Below, in pieces: positions 51,668 through 60,244 of a stretch of 64,000 bases of DNA. The notes under the pieces were generated by a model. That model saw only the letters and a list, made by a program, of their open reading frames with translations, searched no databases and was not told the origin of the DNA. Source of the DNA: Agrococcus casei LMG 22410 (GTDB taxonomy: Bacteria; Actinomycetota; Actinomycetes; Actinomycetales; Microbacteriaceae); assembly GCF_900163565.1 (NCBI RefSeq), contig NZ_FUHU01000028.1, forward strand, positions 50,045-114,044, given 5' to 3'. How positions within the stretch are numbered: position 1 is the stretch's first letter; every line of letters starts with the position of its first letter. The translations under genes were made by a program, and so were the position numbers.

Positions 51668-53125
51668 ATGACTGAGACTACCGAACAGGAAGCCCCCCGC
51701 GCCACCGAGAACCGCTCGACGGTTCCCAGCGAGGCGGCGTTCACCACGTACATCCAGGAGCAGTGGGCCGATCGCGACGAGGCGACCCCCGAAGCGCGTC
51801 CGGCCGCCGAGCGAGCAGCAGCTCGCCGCGCCCGCGTCAGCGAGCGATTCGCCGGTGCCGCCGTCGTCGTCACTGCGGGCGGCTACAAGGTGCGCTCGAA
51901 CGACACCGACTACCCCTTCCGCGCCCACACCAACTTCAGCTACCTCACCGGCTGGGGCACCGACTCCGTTCCCGACTCGGTGCTGGTGATGACACCATCC
52001 GCCGACGGCCACACGTCAACGCTGTTCTTCCGCGAACGTGCAACCCGCACCTCGAAGGAGTTCTACGCGAACCCCGAGATCGGCGAGTTCTGGACCGGCC
52101 CGCGCCCGTCGCTCGACCACGTCGCCGCAGACCTCGCCATCGAGGTACGTCCGCTCACCGAGCTCTCCGAGGCACTCGCTGCGCTGCCCTCGAAGACACT
52201 GCTGGTCGGCGAGCCCGACAGCTCGGTCTCCGGAGCCCTCGACGGCTCAGCAGACGCCGACGGGAGCGCATCGCTCGACACCTTCCTGAGCGAAGAGCGC
52301 CTCGTGAAGGACGCCTACGAGATCGAAGAGCTCCGAGCCGCAGTCGATGCGACGCAGCTCGGGTTCGACGACATGATCGAGCAGCTGCCGGCGGCCATCG
52401 CCCACGCACGCGGCGAGCGAGTGCTCGAGGGCACCTTCTTCCGCCGTGCGCGCATGGAGGGCAACGAGCTCGGCTACAGCACCATCATCGGCGCTGGCGC
52501 CAACGCCTGCTTCCTGCACTGGACGCGCAACGACGGTGCAGTGCGCGAGGGCGACCTCGTGCTCATCGACGCCGGCGTCGAGGTCGACAGCCTCTACACC
52601 GCTGACATCACGCGCACTCTGCCGATCAGCGGCACCTTCTCTGACGTGCAGCGCAAGGTCTACGACGCCGTGCTCGAGGCAGCCGACTACGCGCTGTCGA
52701 TCGTGAAGCCCGGCATCGTGTTCCGCGACGTGCACGCGGCGGCCATGGAGGTCATCGCCAAGCGCACGGCAGAGTGGGGCATCCTGCCCGTCTCGGCCGA
52801 GGAGTCGCTCGCCGCGACCGGCCAGCACCACCGCCGCTACATGGTGCACGGCACCAGCCACCACCTCGGACTCGACGTGCACGACTGCGCCCAGGCGCGC
52901 CGCGACATGTACATGGACGGCGAGGTGCGCGAGGGCATGGTCTTCACAATCGAGCCCGGCCTCTACTTCCAGACCGACGACCTGACCGTGCCAGAAGAGC
53001 TGCGCGGCATCGGCGTGCGCATCGAAGACGACATCCTCGTCACGGCAGACGGCGCCGTGAACCTCTCAGCGGGCATCCCGCGCACGGCCGACGAGGTCGA
53101 GCGCTGGGTCTCGAAGCGCGACTAG
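51668..53125 (+). CDS. pepP: Xaa-Pro aminopeptidase (M24B family)
   Basis: A 485-residue metallopeptidase that removes N-terminal residues before proline. The N-terminal AMP_N domain holds FRAHTNFSYLTGW; the pita-bread domain has the five metal ligands in LIDAGVE, TADITRT, GTSHHLGLDVHD, FTIEPG and GVRIEDD. Soluble, with no signal peptide. The stop shares a CTAG with the convergent stress-protein gene. Confidence 0.94.
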   Translation: MTETTEQEAPRATENRSTVPSEAAFTTYIQEQWADRDEATPEARPAAERAAARRARVSERFAGAAVVVTAGGYKVRSNDTDYPFRAHTNFSYLTGWGTDSVPDSVLVMTPSADGHTSTLFFRERATRTSKEFYANPEIGEFWTGPRPSLDHVAADLAIEVRPLTELSEALAALPSKTLLVGEPDSSVSGALDGSADADGSASLDTFLSEERLVKDAYEIEELRAAVDATQLGFDDMIEQLPAAIAHARGERVLEGTFFRRARMEGNELGYSTIIGAGANACFLHWTRNDGAVREGDLVLIDAGVEVDSLYTADITRTLPISGTFSDVQRKVYDAVLEAADYALSIVKPGIVFRDVHAAAMEVIAKRTAEWGILPVSAEESLAATGQHHRRYMVHGTSHHLGLDVHDCAQARRDMYMDGEVREGMVFTIEPGLYFQTDDLTVPEELRGIGVRIEDDILVTADGAVNLSAGIPRTADEVERWVSKRD

Positions 53126-53853
53126 TTCGAGCGCGGCTGGTCTGCAGGCGCTTCGCCTGCGGGCCGGTCGCCCGAAGGCTGCTCAACCGGGGGCTGGTCA
53201 ACCGGGGGCTGCTGCGGAGCAGACGGACGGCCGGATGCGGGGTCAGCCTGCGCAGGCGGGCTCGGCTGTGCGGGCGGTGCCGGGTGTGCCGAGGGCGGCT
53301 GCTGTGTCGGCGGCATCTGCTGCTGCGGGGGGGTCTGCTGCTGCGGGACCTGCTGCGGCGGCGTCTGCTGCACCGGCGGCGTTGCGTTGAAGTTCGGGCC
53401 GAGCACGCGCTTGGCGTCGATTGCGACTTCGTGAGGCGCGATGAGCTCGAACTTGGCCGGCAAAACCTGTTGCACGCTCTGGAACTCGCGGCTCTTGCGG
53501 GTCAGCGAGTGCGTGACGACTCCGAGCAGCATGCCGAAGGCGATGCCGAGCGCAGGCATCGCGATGATCGTGAGGCCCGCCTCGGGCACCAGCAGCCAGA
53601 ACACGACGCCGAGGAAGACGCCGAAGTACAGCCCTCGCATGGCTCCTGCCAGAGCGACGCGGCCGTAGGTGAGCCTGGCGACGACGCGCTCGACGAGCCG
53701 CAGCTCGGTGCCGACGATGGCGACGCCCTTGACGTTGATGTCGGCCTCGGCGAGCTTGTTGACTGCGCCCTGGGCCTCGTCGTAGTTGCGGAACGTGGCG
53801 ACGGAGGCGCCCTCGGGCATTCGAGTCGAGCCTCGTGCGGGGATCATCGTCAT
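53122..53853 (-). CDS. YflT/general stress protein 17M-like membrane protein with Pro/Gln-rich tail
   Basis: A 243-residue protein. Residues 15-70 (ATFRNYDEAQGAVNKLAEA, AIVGTEL) match the YflT/GsiB-like stress domain, followed by two membrane segments (about 73-93 and 96-115). From residue 150 the protein is almost entirely Pro, Gln and Ala with QQ, PP and PQQ runs. The ATG at 53853 has GGAGG 8 nt upstream. Function unknown. Confidence 0.78.
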   Translation of the reverse strand: MTMIPARGSTRMPEGASVATFRNYDEAQGAVNKLAEADINVKGVAIVGTELRLVERVVARLTYGRVALAGAMRGLYFGVFLGVVFWLLVPEAGLTIIAMPALGIAFGMLLGVVTHSLTRKSREFQSVQQVLPAKFELIAPHEVAIDAKRVLGPNFNATPPVQQTPPQQVPQQQTPPQQQMPPTQQPPSAHPAPPAQPSPPAQADPASGRPSAPQQPPVDQPPVEQPSGDRPAGEAPADQPRSN

Positions 53854-53911
53854 TGCCCAATCCTCCCACGGACGCGCGCGCAAGTGCACGGTGTTCGCAC
53901 CTGGTGAACGA

Positions 53912-53917
53912 TAGGTT
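53912..53917 (+). promoter_or_regulatory. -10 element of the MgtE_N-CBS gene (leaderless)
   Basis: TAGGTT, 7 nt upstream of the ATG at 53925; the spacer GGTGACC may add a short RBS. Confidence 0.45.
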
Positions 53918-53924
53918 GGTGACC

Positions 53925-55166
53925 ATGAGCGTCGCCAAGGCTTTTGTAGCCCGTCTTGCGGGCGTCCCCGTCTTCAATCCCGATGGTGACAAGGCTGGGC
54001 GCGTGCGCGATGTCGTCATCGTGAACCGCGCATCCGCCACTCCCCGCGTCATCGGAATGGTCGTCGAGCTCGGCGGCAAGCGACGGGCCTTCATGTCGAT
54101 CGGCAGAGTGCTGTCGATCGGCGGAGGCCAGGTCATCAGCACCGGCAGATTCAGCCCCAAGCAGTTCAAGCAGCGCGGCGGCGAACAGCTGGTGCTCTCT
54201 GAGGTGCTGGGTCGCAGCGTGACGCTGCTCGACGGCTCGAAGGCGACGATCGAAGACCTCTCGATCGAGCACCTGGCCAACGGCGAGTGGCAGGTCGACG
54301 AGGTGTTCCTGCGCAGGCCGCGCGTCGGCCCGTTCTCGAAGGGCAAGACGCTGCTGGTCGGCTGGGCAGAGACCCAGCGCGACGCCGAGGCAGAGAACGA
54401 CTCCGGGCACCTGCTCGCGACGTTTGAAGACATGCCTGCGGCCGACGTCGCGAACGAGCTGCTCGACCTGCCGACGACGCGCCGGCTCGAAGTGGTCGAC
54501 GACTTCACCGACGGCAGGCTCGCCGATGTGCTCGAAGAGATGAAGCTCGACAGCCAGGTCGACATCCTCGACTCGCTCGACGACGATCGCGCAGCCGAAG
54601 TGCTCGACCACATGCAGCCCGACGACGCGGCCGACCTGATCGCCCAGCTGTCAGACGAGCGCATGGAGACCCTGCTCGGCCTCATGGAGCACGACGAGGC
54701 CGAAGACGTGCGCATGCTGCTGTCGTTCGCCCACGACAGCGCTGGCGGTCTCATGACCAGCGACCCGATAATCCTCGCCTCCGACGCGACGGTCGCCGAG
54801 GCACTGGCGATGGTTCGCAATCACGAGGTGGCACCGGCCCTCGCCGCTGCCGTCTGCGTGACACTGCCGCCCTACGAGACGCCGACGGGCAAGTTCCTCG
54901 GCACCGTGCATTTTCAGCGCCTGCTTCGCTACCCGCCGGGCGAGCGCCTGGGCACGCTGCTCGATGACAACCTCGACCCGGTGCACGCCAGCACGAGCGA
55001 CGCAGAGGTCACCAGGCTCATGGCGACCTACAACCTCGTGCAGCTGCCGGTCGTCGACGATGCAGGCCATCTGCTCGGTGTCGTCACCATCGACGACGTC
55101 CTCGACCACATACTGCCCGACGACTGGCGCGACCAGGACGACCGCCAGGAGGTGAACGATGGCTGA
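53925..55166 (+). CDS. MgtE N-domain/CBS protein without a channel
   Basis: A 413-residue soluble protein. An N-terminal PRC-barrel-like part (LAGVPVFNPDGDKAGRVRDVV) is followed by an MgtE_N superhelix (about 150-265, ending with DEAEDVRMLLSF and DSAGGLMTSD) and a CBS pair (about 270-405). No transmembrane MgtE channel follows, so it is a Mg2+/nucleotide-sensing regulator rather than a transporter. It overlaps the DUF1003 gene by 8 nt. Confidence 0.88.
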   Translation: MSVAKAFVARLAGVPVFNPDGDKAGRVRDVVIVNRASATPRVIGMVVELGGKRRAFMSIGRVLSIGGGQVISTGRFSPKQFKQRGGEQLVLSEVLGRSVTLLDGSKATIEDLSIEHLANGEWQVDEVFLRRPRVGPFSKGKTLLVGWAETQRDAEAENDSGHLLATFEDMPAADVANELLDLPTTRRLEVVDDFTDGRLADVLEEMKLDSQVDILDSLDDDRAAEVLDHMQPDDAADLIAQLSDERMETLLGLMEHDEAEDVRMLLSFAHDSAGGLMTSDPIILASDATVAEALAMVRNHEVAPALAAAVCVTLPPYETPTGKFLGTVHFQRLLRYPPGERLGTLLDDNLDPVHASTSDAEVTRLMATYNLVQLPVVDDAGHLLGVVTIDDVLDHILPDDWRDQDDRQEVNDG

Positions 55167-55656
55167 CGACGAGATCACACAGCCCAAGCGCGGAGGCCGC
55201 AAGCAGAAGAACGACCGCGGCGACCGCTTCGGAGAGTTCACCGAGATGTTCGCCCGCGGCATGGGAACCCCCGCATTCCTCGTGGGCATGACGATCGTCT
55301 GCGGATTCTGGCTGATCTACAATTCGATCGTTCCAGAAGACGGCCAGTTCGACCCCGAGCGCCTCGGCTTTCCGCTGCTGACGCTGGTGCTCAGCCTGCA
55401 GGCCTCGTATGCCGCTCCCCTGCTGCTGCTCGCGCAGAACCGCCAGGACGACCGCGACCGCGTGCAGATCGAGCACGACCGCATGCGCGCAGAGCGCAAC
55501 CTGAACGACACCGAGTACCTCGCCCGCGAGGTCACGGCACTGCGGATGGCGATGCGCGACATGGCGACGAAGGACTGGCTGCGCGCAGAGATCAAGGGGC
55601 TGCTTGACGAGCTCGAAGAGCAGCGAGCAGACGACAGCAGGGCCCGTGACACCTGA
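55159..55656 (+). CDS. DUF1003 membrane protein
   Basis: A 165-residue protein with a charged N-terminus, two membrane segments (about 38-56 and 72-93) around the DUF1003 core (FPLLTLVLSLQASYAAPLLL and QNRQDDRDR), and a helical charged C-terminus. It overlaps both neighbours, so it is part of an operon with the MgtE_N-CBS and mrp genes. Confidence 0.88.
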   Translation: MADDEITQPKRGGRKQKNDRGDRFGEFTEMFARGMGTPAFLVGMTIVCGFWLIYNSIVPEDGQFDPERLGFPLLTLVLSLQASYAAPLLLLAQNRQDDRDRVQIEHDRMRAERNLNDTEYLAREVTALRMAMRDMATKDWLRAEIKGLLDELEEQRADDSRARDT

Positions 55657-56749
55657 AGCCGCGGGGAGCGCTGACGACCGGCTGCTGCGAGCACTGGCGC
55701 ACGTCCAGGATCCCGAGATCCGGCGGCCGCTGACCGAACTCGGCATGATCAGCCGCGCCGAGATCGACGGCGGCGTCGCCCGAGTGCAGGTCAAGCTGAC
55801 GGTCGCCCACTGCCCCGCTGCCGACCGCATCCGCGACGACGTCCGTGCCGCCGCATCCGCCGCCGAAGGGGTCGACGAGGTCGAGCTCGACGTCACCGTC
55901 ATGGAGCCCGCCGAGCGCAAGGCCCTCGTCGAACGCCTCAAGTCGTCGCGCCCGATGCAGTTCGGACCCGACACCCTCACGCGCATCATCGCTGTCACGA
56001 GCGGCAAGGGCGGCGTCGGCAAGTCGACGGTGACCGCGAACCTCGCCGCCACGCTCGCTCGCCGGGGTCAGCGGGTCGGCCTCATCGACGCTGACGTGCA
56101 CGGGTACTCGATCCCTGCGATCCTCGGCCTCGAGGCGCGCCCCACCCGCGTCGGCGAGCTCATGATGCCGCCGCAGATCCACGGCATCAGCGTCGTCTCG
56201 ATCGGCATGTTCGTCGAAGGCAATCAGTCGGTCTCGTGGCGCGGACCCATGCTGCACCGCACCCTCGAGCAGTTTCTGCGCGACGTCTGGTGGGGCGACC
56301 TCGACACCCTCGTCATCGACATGCCTCCAGGCACCGGCGACGTTGCCATCTCGCTCGGCCAGCTGCTGCCGCACGCCGATGTCGTCGTCGTGACCACACC
56401 GCAGAAGTCCGCCGCCGACGTTGCAGAGCGCAGCGCCCTCGTGGCCAGGCAGACCGGTCAGCGAGTGATCGGCGTCGTCGAGAACATGACCGGACTCCGG
56501 CAGCCAGACGGCAGCGCGATCGAGGTCTTCGGCTCCGGCGGCGGCGACGAAGTGGCTCAGCGACTCGGCGTGCCGGTGCTGGCGCGGATTCCCCTGGCTG
56601 TCGAAGTGCGCTCTGGCGGCGACTCGGGCAATCCGGTCGCCCTGCACGACTCACCCGCGTCGCAGCCGTTCACAGACATGGCGGATGCGCTCAGCGACTC
56701 CCGCAAGTCGATGCGCGGCAAGAGCCTCCCGTTCAGCACCGATCGGTAG
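55646..56749 (+). CDS. mrp: Mrp/NBP35-type P-loop ATPase (Fe-S carrier family)
   Basis: A 367-residue protein: an N-terminal MIP18 domain (HCPAAD, C56) and a ParA-like ATPase with the deviant Walker A SGKGGVGKST (GKGGVGKS at 120-127), LIDADVHGYS and IDMPPGTGD. The CxxC that bridges the Fe-S cluster in E. coli Mrp (after ENM) is absent: the segment reads ENMTGLRQPDG. The GTG at 55646 has AGGG upstream and overlaps the DUF1003 stop; an earlier TTG at 55604 would add 14 residues. Confidence 0.9.
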   Translation: MTPEAAGSADDRLLRALAHVQDPEIRRPLTELGMISRAEIDGGVARVQVKLTVAHCPAADRIRDDVRAAASAAEGVDEVELDVTVMEPAERKALVERLKSSRPMQFGPDTLTRIIAVTSGKGGVGKSTVTANLAATLARRGQRVGLIDADVHGYSIPAILGLEARPTRVGELMMPPQIHGISVVSIGMFVEGNQSVSWRGPMLHRTLEQFLRDVWWGDLDTLVIDMPPGTGDVAISLGQLLPHADVVVVTTPQKSAADVAERSALVARQTGQRVIGVVENMTGLRQPDGSAIEVFGSGGGDEVAQRLGVPVLARIPLAVEVRSGGDSGNPVALHDSPASQPFTDMADALSDSRKSMRGKSLPFSTDR

Positions 56750-56779
56750 AGGCGCTGTGGGCCGGGCGGCCGAAGTGGA

Positions 56780-57151
56780 TCAGGTGGCCTCGGTGTCGAA
56801 CGGCGCAGGCGCATCTGTTCGACTGATCTTGGGACGAACCTGCTGCGCTGTCGCGGCCGACGCCGCCACAGCCGTCGCTGCCGCGGGGGCCGGGTCGTCG
56901 GTCAGCGCATCGCGCACGATCCTTCGCGGGTCGTACTGCCGCGGATCGAGTCGCTTCCAGTCGACGTCGTCGAACTCGGGGCCCATCTCGTCGCGCATCT
57001 TCTCTTTGGCGCCCTTGGCGTAGTTGCGCACGGCTCTGATGCCGTCGCGCAGCTTGGCCGCATAGAGCGGCAGCTTCGCCGGACCGAGCACGGCGATCGC
57101 AAGCAGTGCGATGGGCAGCAGCTTGTCGAGGCTCAGACCGAGAAAGTTCAC
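56780..57151 (-). CDS. tatB: Sec-independent protein translocase TatB
   Basis: A 123-residue protein with the TatB start NFLGLSLDKLLPIALLAIAVLGP, an amphipathic helix (LRDGIRAVRNYAKGA) and a conserved tail segment VDWKRLDPRQYDPRRIV. It forms the substrate-receptor part of the Tat translocase. The GTG at 57151 has TATTAT 7 nt upstream; an ATG three codons earlier overlaps the promoter. It converges with mrp. Confidence 0.9.
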   Translation of the reverse strand: MNFLGLSLDKLLPIALLAIAVLGPAKLPLYAAKLRDGIRAVRNYAKGAKEKMRDEMGPEFDDVDWKRLDPRQYDPRRIVRDALTDDPAPAAATAVAASAATAQQVRPKISRTDAPAPFDTEAT

Positions 57152-57158
57152 ACTCCTC

Positions 57159-57164
57159 ATAATA
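57159..57164 (-). promoter_or_regulatory. -10 element of tatB (leaderless)
   Basis: TATTAT on the minus strand, 7 nt upstream of the GTG at 57151; the spacer is GAGGAGT, so leaderless and SD-led starts are both possible. Confidence 0.45.
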
Positions 57165-57226
57165 GGCCAGGGCGCGCCTCGGTCGCCTCCCCTGTTGACT
57201 GAGTACTCTTTCACCAGGAGGCGAGC

Positions 57227-57859
57227 GTGACGAACCCCAATCTCGTGAAGAAGTACACCGACAGCCTGCCGGTCGAGTCGGAGCCGATGAAGCGCGCCCG
57301 CGACTCAGCCGCAGAGGTCGAGATATCCCCTGTCGCTCCGGCGGTCGGGGCGCAGCTGGCTGTCTTGAGCGCATCCTGCCGCGCCAGCAGCATCCTCGAA
57401 GTCGGAACCGGCACCGGGGTCAGCGGACTCTGGCTGCTGCACGGCTCGCCCAAGGCGACCCTGACCTCGATCGACCTCGAGCTCGAGCACCAGCAGCATG
57501 CCAGGCGTGCGTTCACCGCTGCCGGCATCCCCTCGACCCGTGCTCGTCTGATCGCCGGCGACGCCACGACGGTGCTGCCCCGAATGAACGAGAGCAGCTA
57601 CGACATCGTGCTGCTCGACGCTGGCTCAGAGCACGTGCTCGAGCTGGTGGAGCAGGCGCTGACGCTCGTGCGCGTCGGAGGCACCGTGTGCGTGCACGAC
57701 GTGCTGCTCGACGGAGCCATCGCCGACCCTGCGCAGCGCGGCGAAGACGTGCAGGACATGCGGGCGCTCATCTCGACGCTGCTCGCGTCGGACGCGGTGG
57801 TCACGGCCATCAACCCTGCCGGCGCCGGACTGCTGCAGCTCACACGCCTCCCCGACTGA
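57227..57859 (+). CDS. O-methyltransferase
   Basis: A 210-residue SAM-dependent methyltransferase of the catechol/caffeoyl-CoA O-methyltransferase type: motif I ILEVGTGTGVSGLWL, motif II SIDLE, VLLDAGSE and VHDVLLDG. The substrate is unknown. AGGAGG lies 7 nt upstream of the GTG. In mycobacteria a homologue neighbours the tat/mrp block. Confidence 0.9.
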   Translation: MTNPNLVKKYTDSLPVESEPMKRARDSAAEVEISPVAPAVGAQLAVLSASCRASSILEVGTGTGVSGLWLLHGSPKATLTSIDLELEHQQHARRAFTAAGIPSTRARLIAGDATTVLPRMNESSYDIVLLDAGSEHVLELVEQALTLVRVGGTVCVHDVLLDGAIADPAQRGEDVQDMRALISTLLASDAVVTAINPAGAGLLQLTRLPD

Positions 57860-57872
57860 GCGGCATAGAAGA

Positions 57873-57902
57873 AGGGCGCGAGGCCTGCTGGCCCCGCGCC
57901 CT
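57873..57902. terminator. Bidirectional terminator between the O-methyltransferase and DUF3117 genes
   Basis: Arms 57873-57885 and 57890-57902 pair with one A-C mismatch around a TGCT loop: AGGGCGCG-A-GGCC against GGCC-C-CGCGCCCT. It lies between two convergent genes. Confidence 0.75.
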
Positions 57903-57922
57903 GTCGAGTTGCTCAAATGCGA

Positions 57923-58096
57923 CTATGCGTTTGTGAGCACTCCGCTGATTGCCTTGTGCAGGTCGGCAGCTTCGGCGTCGTTGATCGACACGACGAGCCG
58001 TCCGCCGCCTTCAAGCGGTACACGGACGACGATGAGTCGTCCCTCCTTCACTGCCTCAAGAGGACCATCTCCGGTGCGCGGCTTCATGGCGGCCAT
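57923..58096 (-). CDS. DUF3117 small protein
   Basis: A 57-residue basic protein, MAAMKPRTGDGPLEAV at the start and VPLEGGGRLVVSIND in the middle, which matches the actinobacterial DUF3117 family closely. AAAGGGG lies upstream of the ATG. It is read from the sequence and confirmed by codon-by-codon translation (stop TAG at 57923-57925). Function unknown. Confidence 0.92.
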   Translation of the reverse strand: MAAMKPRTGDGPLEAVKEGRLIVVRVPLEGGGRLVVSINDAEAADLHKAISGVLTNA

Positions 58097-58170
58097 GCGC
58101 CACCCCTTTCAGTTGTCTGCTGGACGCATCCATTCTCTCACGCTTCCCGACGCCCTGTGCGAGTCGGCGT

Positions 58171-59253
58171 TCAGGCGCCGCTCAGCCAATTGCGCAACCT
58201 GTTCTCACAGTCGCGGATCTGCTCGAGTTCTACGCGCTCCTGGTCGTGATGTGCCAGCAGCGGGTCGCCCGGTCCGTAATTCACGGCCGGCACTCCCAGC
58301 GCTGAAAAGCGTGCGACATCGGTCCAGCCCATCTTCGGCCGCGGTGTGAGGCCTGTCGCCCTGATGAACTCCGCCGCGAGCGGCACGGTGAGTCCGGGGC
58401 GTGCGCCTTCGGCCCTGTCGGTCACTTCGACGTCGTATCCGTCGAAGAGCTGCGTGACGTGCGCGATTGCTGCGTCTGCCGTCTTGTCGGGTGCGAACCT
58501 GTAGTTCACGGTCACTCGGCAGCTGTCGGGGATGACGTTGCCGGCGACTCCCCCTTCGATGCCGACGGCGTTGAGCCCTTCGCGGTACACGAGCCCGTCG
58601 ACGTCGACGTGCGCGGCCTCGTACTCGGCAAGCACCGTCAGCACACCGGCTGCGTCATGGATCGCGTTGTGGCCGATCCAGCTTCGAGCCGAGTGCGATC
58701 TGACGCCGTGGGTCACGACGTCGAATCTGATGGTGCCGTTGCAGCCGCCTTCGACTCCGCCGTCTGAGGGCTCGCCGAGGATGGCGAAGTCGCCCCGCAT
58801 GAGGTCAGGGCGCTCTCGTGCAACGATGCCGAGGCCGTTCTTGCTCTCGGCAACCTCTTCGTTGTCGTACCAGATCCAGGTCACGTCGAACGCGGGCGTT
58901 GCGATCTCAGCGGCCAGCTTGAGCTGCACTGCAACGCCGGCCTTCATGTCGACGGTGCCGCGACCCCAGAGGTACTCGACCCCGTTCTCGCTCTCGAAGC
59001 GCGTCGGAAGGTTGCCGTTGACCGGCACGGTGTCGATGTGCCCCGCGATGACGACTCTGCGATCACGGCCGAGCTCTGTGCGGGCGACCACCGTGTTGCC
59101 GATCCTCTCGACCGACAGGTGCTCGTGCATCCGCATTGTCGCCTCTATCGCGTCGGCGAGCGGCTGCTCCTCACCGGAGACCGACTGCAGGTCGCAGACG
59201 GCCTTCGTGATTGCGGCCGAATCAGCGGTCAGATCAAGCAGAGCATCAGGCAT
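58171..59253 (-). CDS. dapE: Succinyl-diaminopimelate desuccinylase
   Basis: A 360-residue M20-family zinc amidohydrolase that releases succinate from N-succinyl-LL-diaminopimelate. Metal ligands lie in IAGHIDTVP, GRGTVDMKAG, the NEE of YDNEEVAESKNG, EPSD and the C-terminal HH-DQ. It is divergent from dapD, the preceding step, and the two share the promoter gap. Confidence 0.94.
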   Translation of the reverse strand: MPDALLDLTADSAAITKAVCDLQSVSGEEQPLADAIEATMRMHEHLSVERIGNTVVARTELGRDRRVVIAGHIDTVPVNGNLPTRFESENGVEYLWGRGTVDMKAGVAVQLKLAAEIATPAFDVTWIWYDNEEVAESKNGLGIVARERPDLMRGDFAILGEPSDGGVEGGCNGTIRFDVVTHGVRSHSARSWIGHNAIHDAAGVLTVLAEYEAAHVDVDGLVYREGLNAVGIEGGVAGNVIPDSCRVTVNYRFAPDKTADAAIAHVTQLFDGYDVEVTDRAEGARPGLTVPLAAEFIRATGLTPRPKMGWTDVARFSALGVPAVNYGPGDPLLAHHDQERVELEQIRDCENRLRNWLSGA

Positions 59254-59258
59254 GCGGC

Positions 59259-59265
59259 TAGCCTA
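59259..59265. promoter_or_regulatory. Shared symmetric -10 element of dapE and dapD
   Basis: The plus strand reads TAGCCT (59259-59264) 6 nt before the dapD ATG; the minus strand reads TAGGCT (59265-59260) 6 nt before the dapE ATG. The two hexamers overlap by 5 bp in the near-palindrome CTAGCCTAG. Both genes therefore appear to be transcribed from one 17-bp gap as leaderless messages. Confidence 0.6.
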
Positions 59266-59270
59266 GTTGC

Positions 59271-60182
59271 ATGGCACGCATGGCATTCGGACGCGGACTC
59301 GCAACGCTGTATCGCGGGCGGGTTCTCGACACATGGTTTCCTGAGCCCCGGCTCGGCAGCGCACCTGCGGGCGACGAGCGCTGGGTCACGGGCGACTCGC
59401 TGACCAGCGATGAAGATGACCGGCGCGGTGTCGACATCGAGCCGCGCGACGTCGAGATCGATCTTGATGCAGCACCCGCGGGAGTCGAAGACGCCTATCT
59501 GCGACTCCACCTGCTCAGCCACCGGCTCGTCGAGCCCAACAGCATCAATCTCGACGGCATCTTCGGCGTCCTGCCCGTTGTCGCATGGACCAACGGCGGC
59601 CCCGTCGATCCGTCGTTCGCCAAGGCGAATCGGCTCCAGCTACAGCGGGCCGGGCTGCAAGTGCAGCTCGTCGACCGCTTTCCGCGCATGACCGATTACG
59701 TGCTGCCTGAGGGAGTCCGCATCGGCGACTCGAGCCGTGTGCGTCTCGGCGCTCACCTGGCCGAAGGCACCGTCGTCATGCACGAGGGCTTCGTCAACTA
59801 CAACGCCGGAACTCTCGGCCGCTCGATGATCGAGGGGCGCGTCTCGCAGGGAGTCGTCGTCGACGACGGAAGCGATGTCGGAGGCGGCGCATCCATCATG
59901 GGAACCCTGTCGGGTGGCGGCAAGGAGCGCGTCGTCATCGGCAAGGGCGTGCTGCTCGGCGCGAACTCGGGCGTCGGCATCTCGCTCGGCGACAACTCGA
60001 TCGTCGAGGCCGGACTCTATGTAACTGCCGGAACCCGCGTCACGCTCGAAGGCCGCGAAGTGAAGGCAGTCGACCTGTCGGGCGTCGGCAACCTGCTGTT
60101 CCGCCGCAACTCGCTGACAGGCGCAGTCGAGGCAATCGAGCGATCAGGTCGCGCAGTCGAGCTCAACGACGCGCTGCACTGA
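59271..60182 (+). CDS. dapD: 2,3,4,5-tetrahydropyridine-2,6-dicarboxylate N-succinyltransferase
   Basis: A 303-residue left-handed beta-helix acyltransferase (hexapeptide repeats through [41 protein letters not shown]) that succinylates tetrahydrodipicolinate with succinyl-CoA. The length and the N-terminal FGRGLATL pattern are those of the actinobacterial DapD type. Confidence 0.95.
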   Translation: MARMAFGRGLATLYRGRVLDTWFPEPRLGSAPAGDERWVTGDSLTSDEDDRRGVDIEPRDVEIDLDAAPAGVEDAYLRLHLLSHRLVEPNSINLDGIFGVLPVVAWTNGGPVDPSFAKANRLQLQRAGLQVQLVDRFPRMTDYVLPEGVRIGDSSRVRLGAHLAEGTVVMHEGFVNYNAGTLGRSMIEGRVSQGVVVDDGSDVGGGASIMGTLSGGGKERVVIGKGVLLGANSGVGISLGDNSIVEAGLYVTAGTRVTLEGREVKAVDLSGVGNLLFRRNSLTGAVEAIERSGRAVELNDALH

Positions 60183-60232
60183 GGCCAGGGAAATCCATCC
60201 CGCGACGGAGGCGAGCTGGTTGGATTCGCCCC

Positions 60233-60238
60233 TAGTGT
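60233..60238 (+). promoter_or_regulatory. -10 element of the ABC transporter operon (leaderless)
   Basis: TAGTGT, 6 nt upstream of the GTG at 60245. Confidence 0.45.
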
Positions 60239-60244
60239 TGAGCT

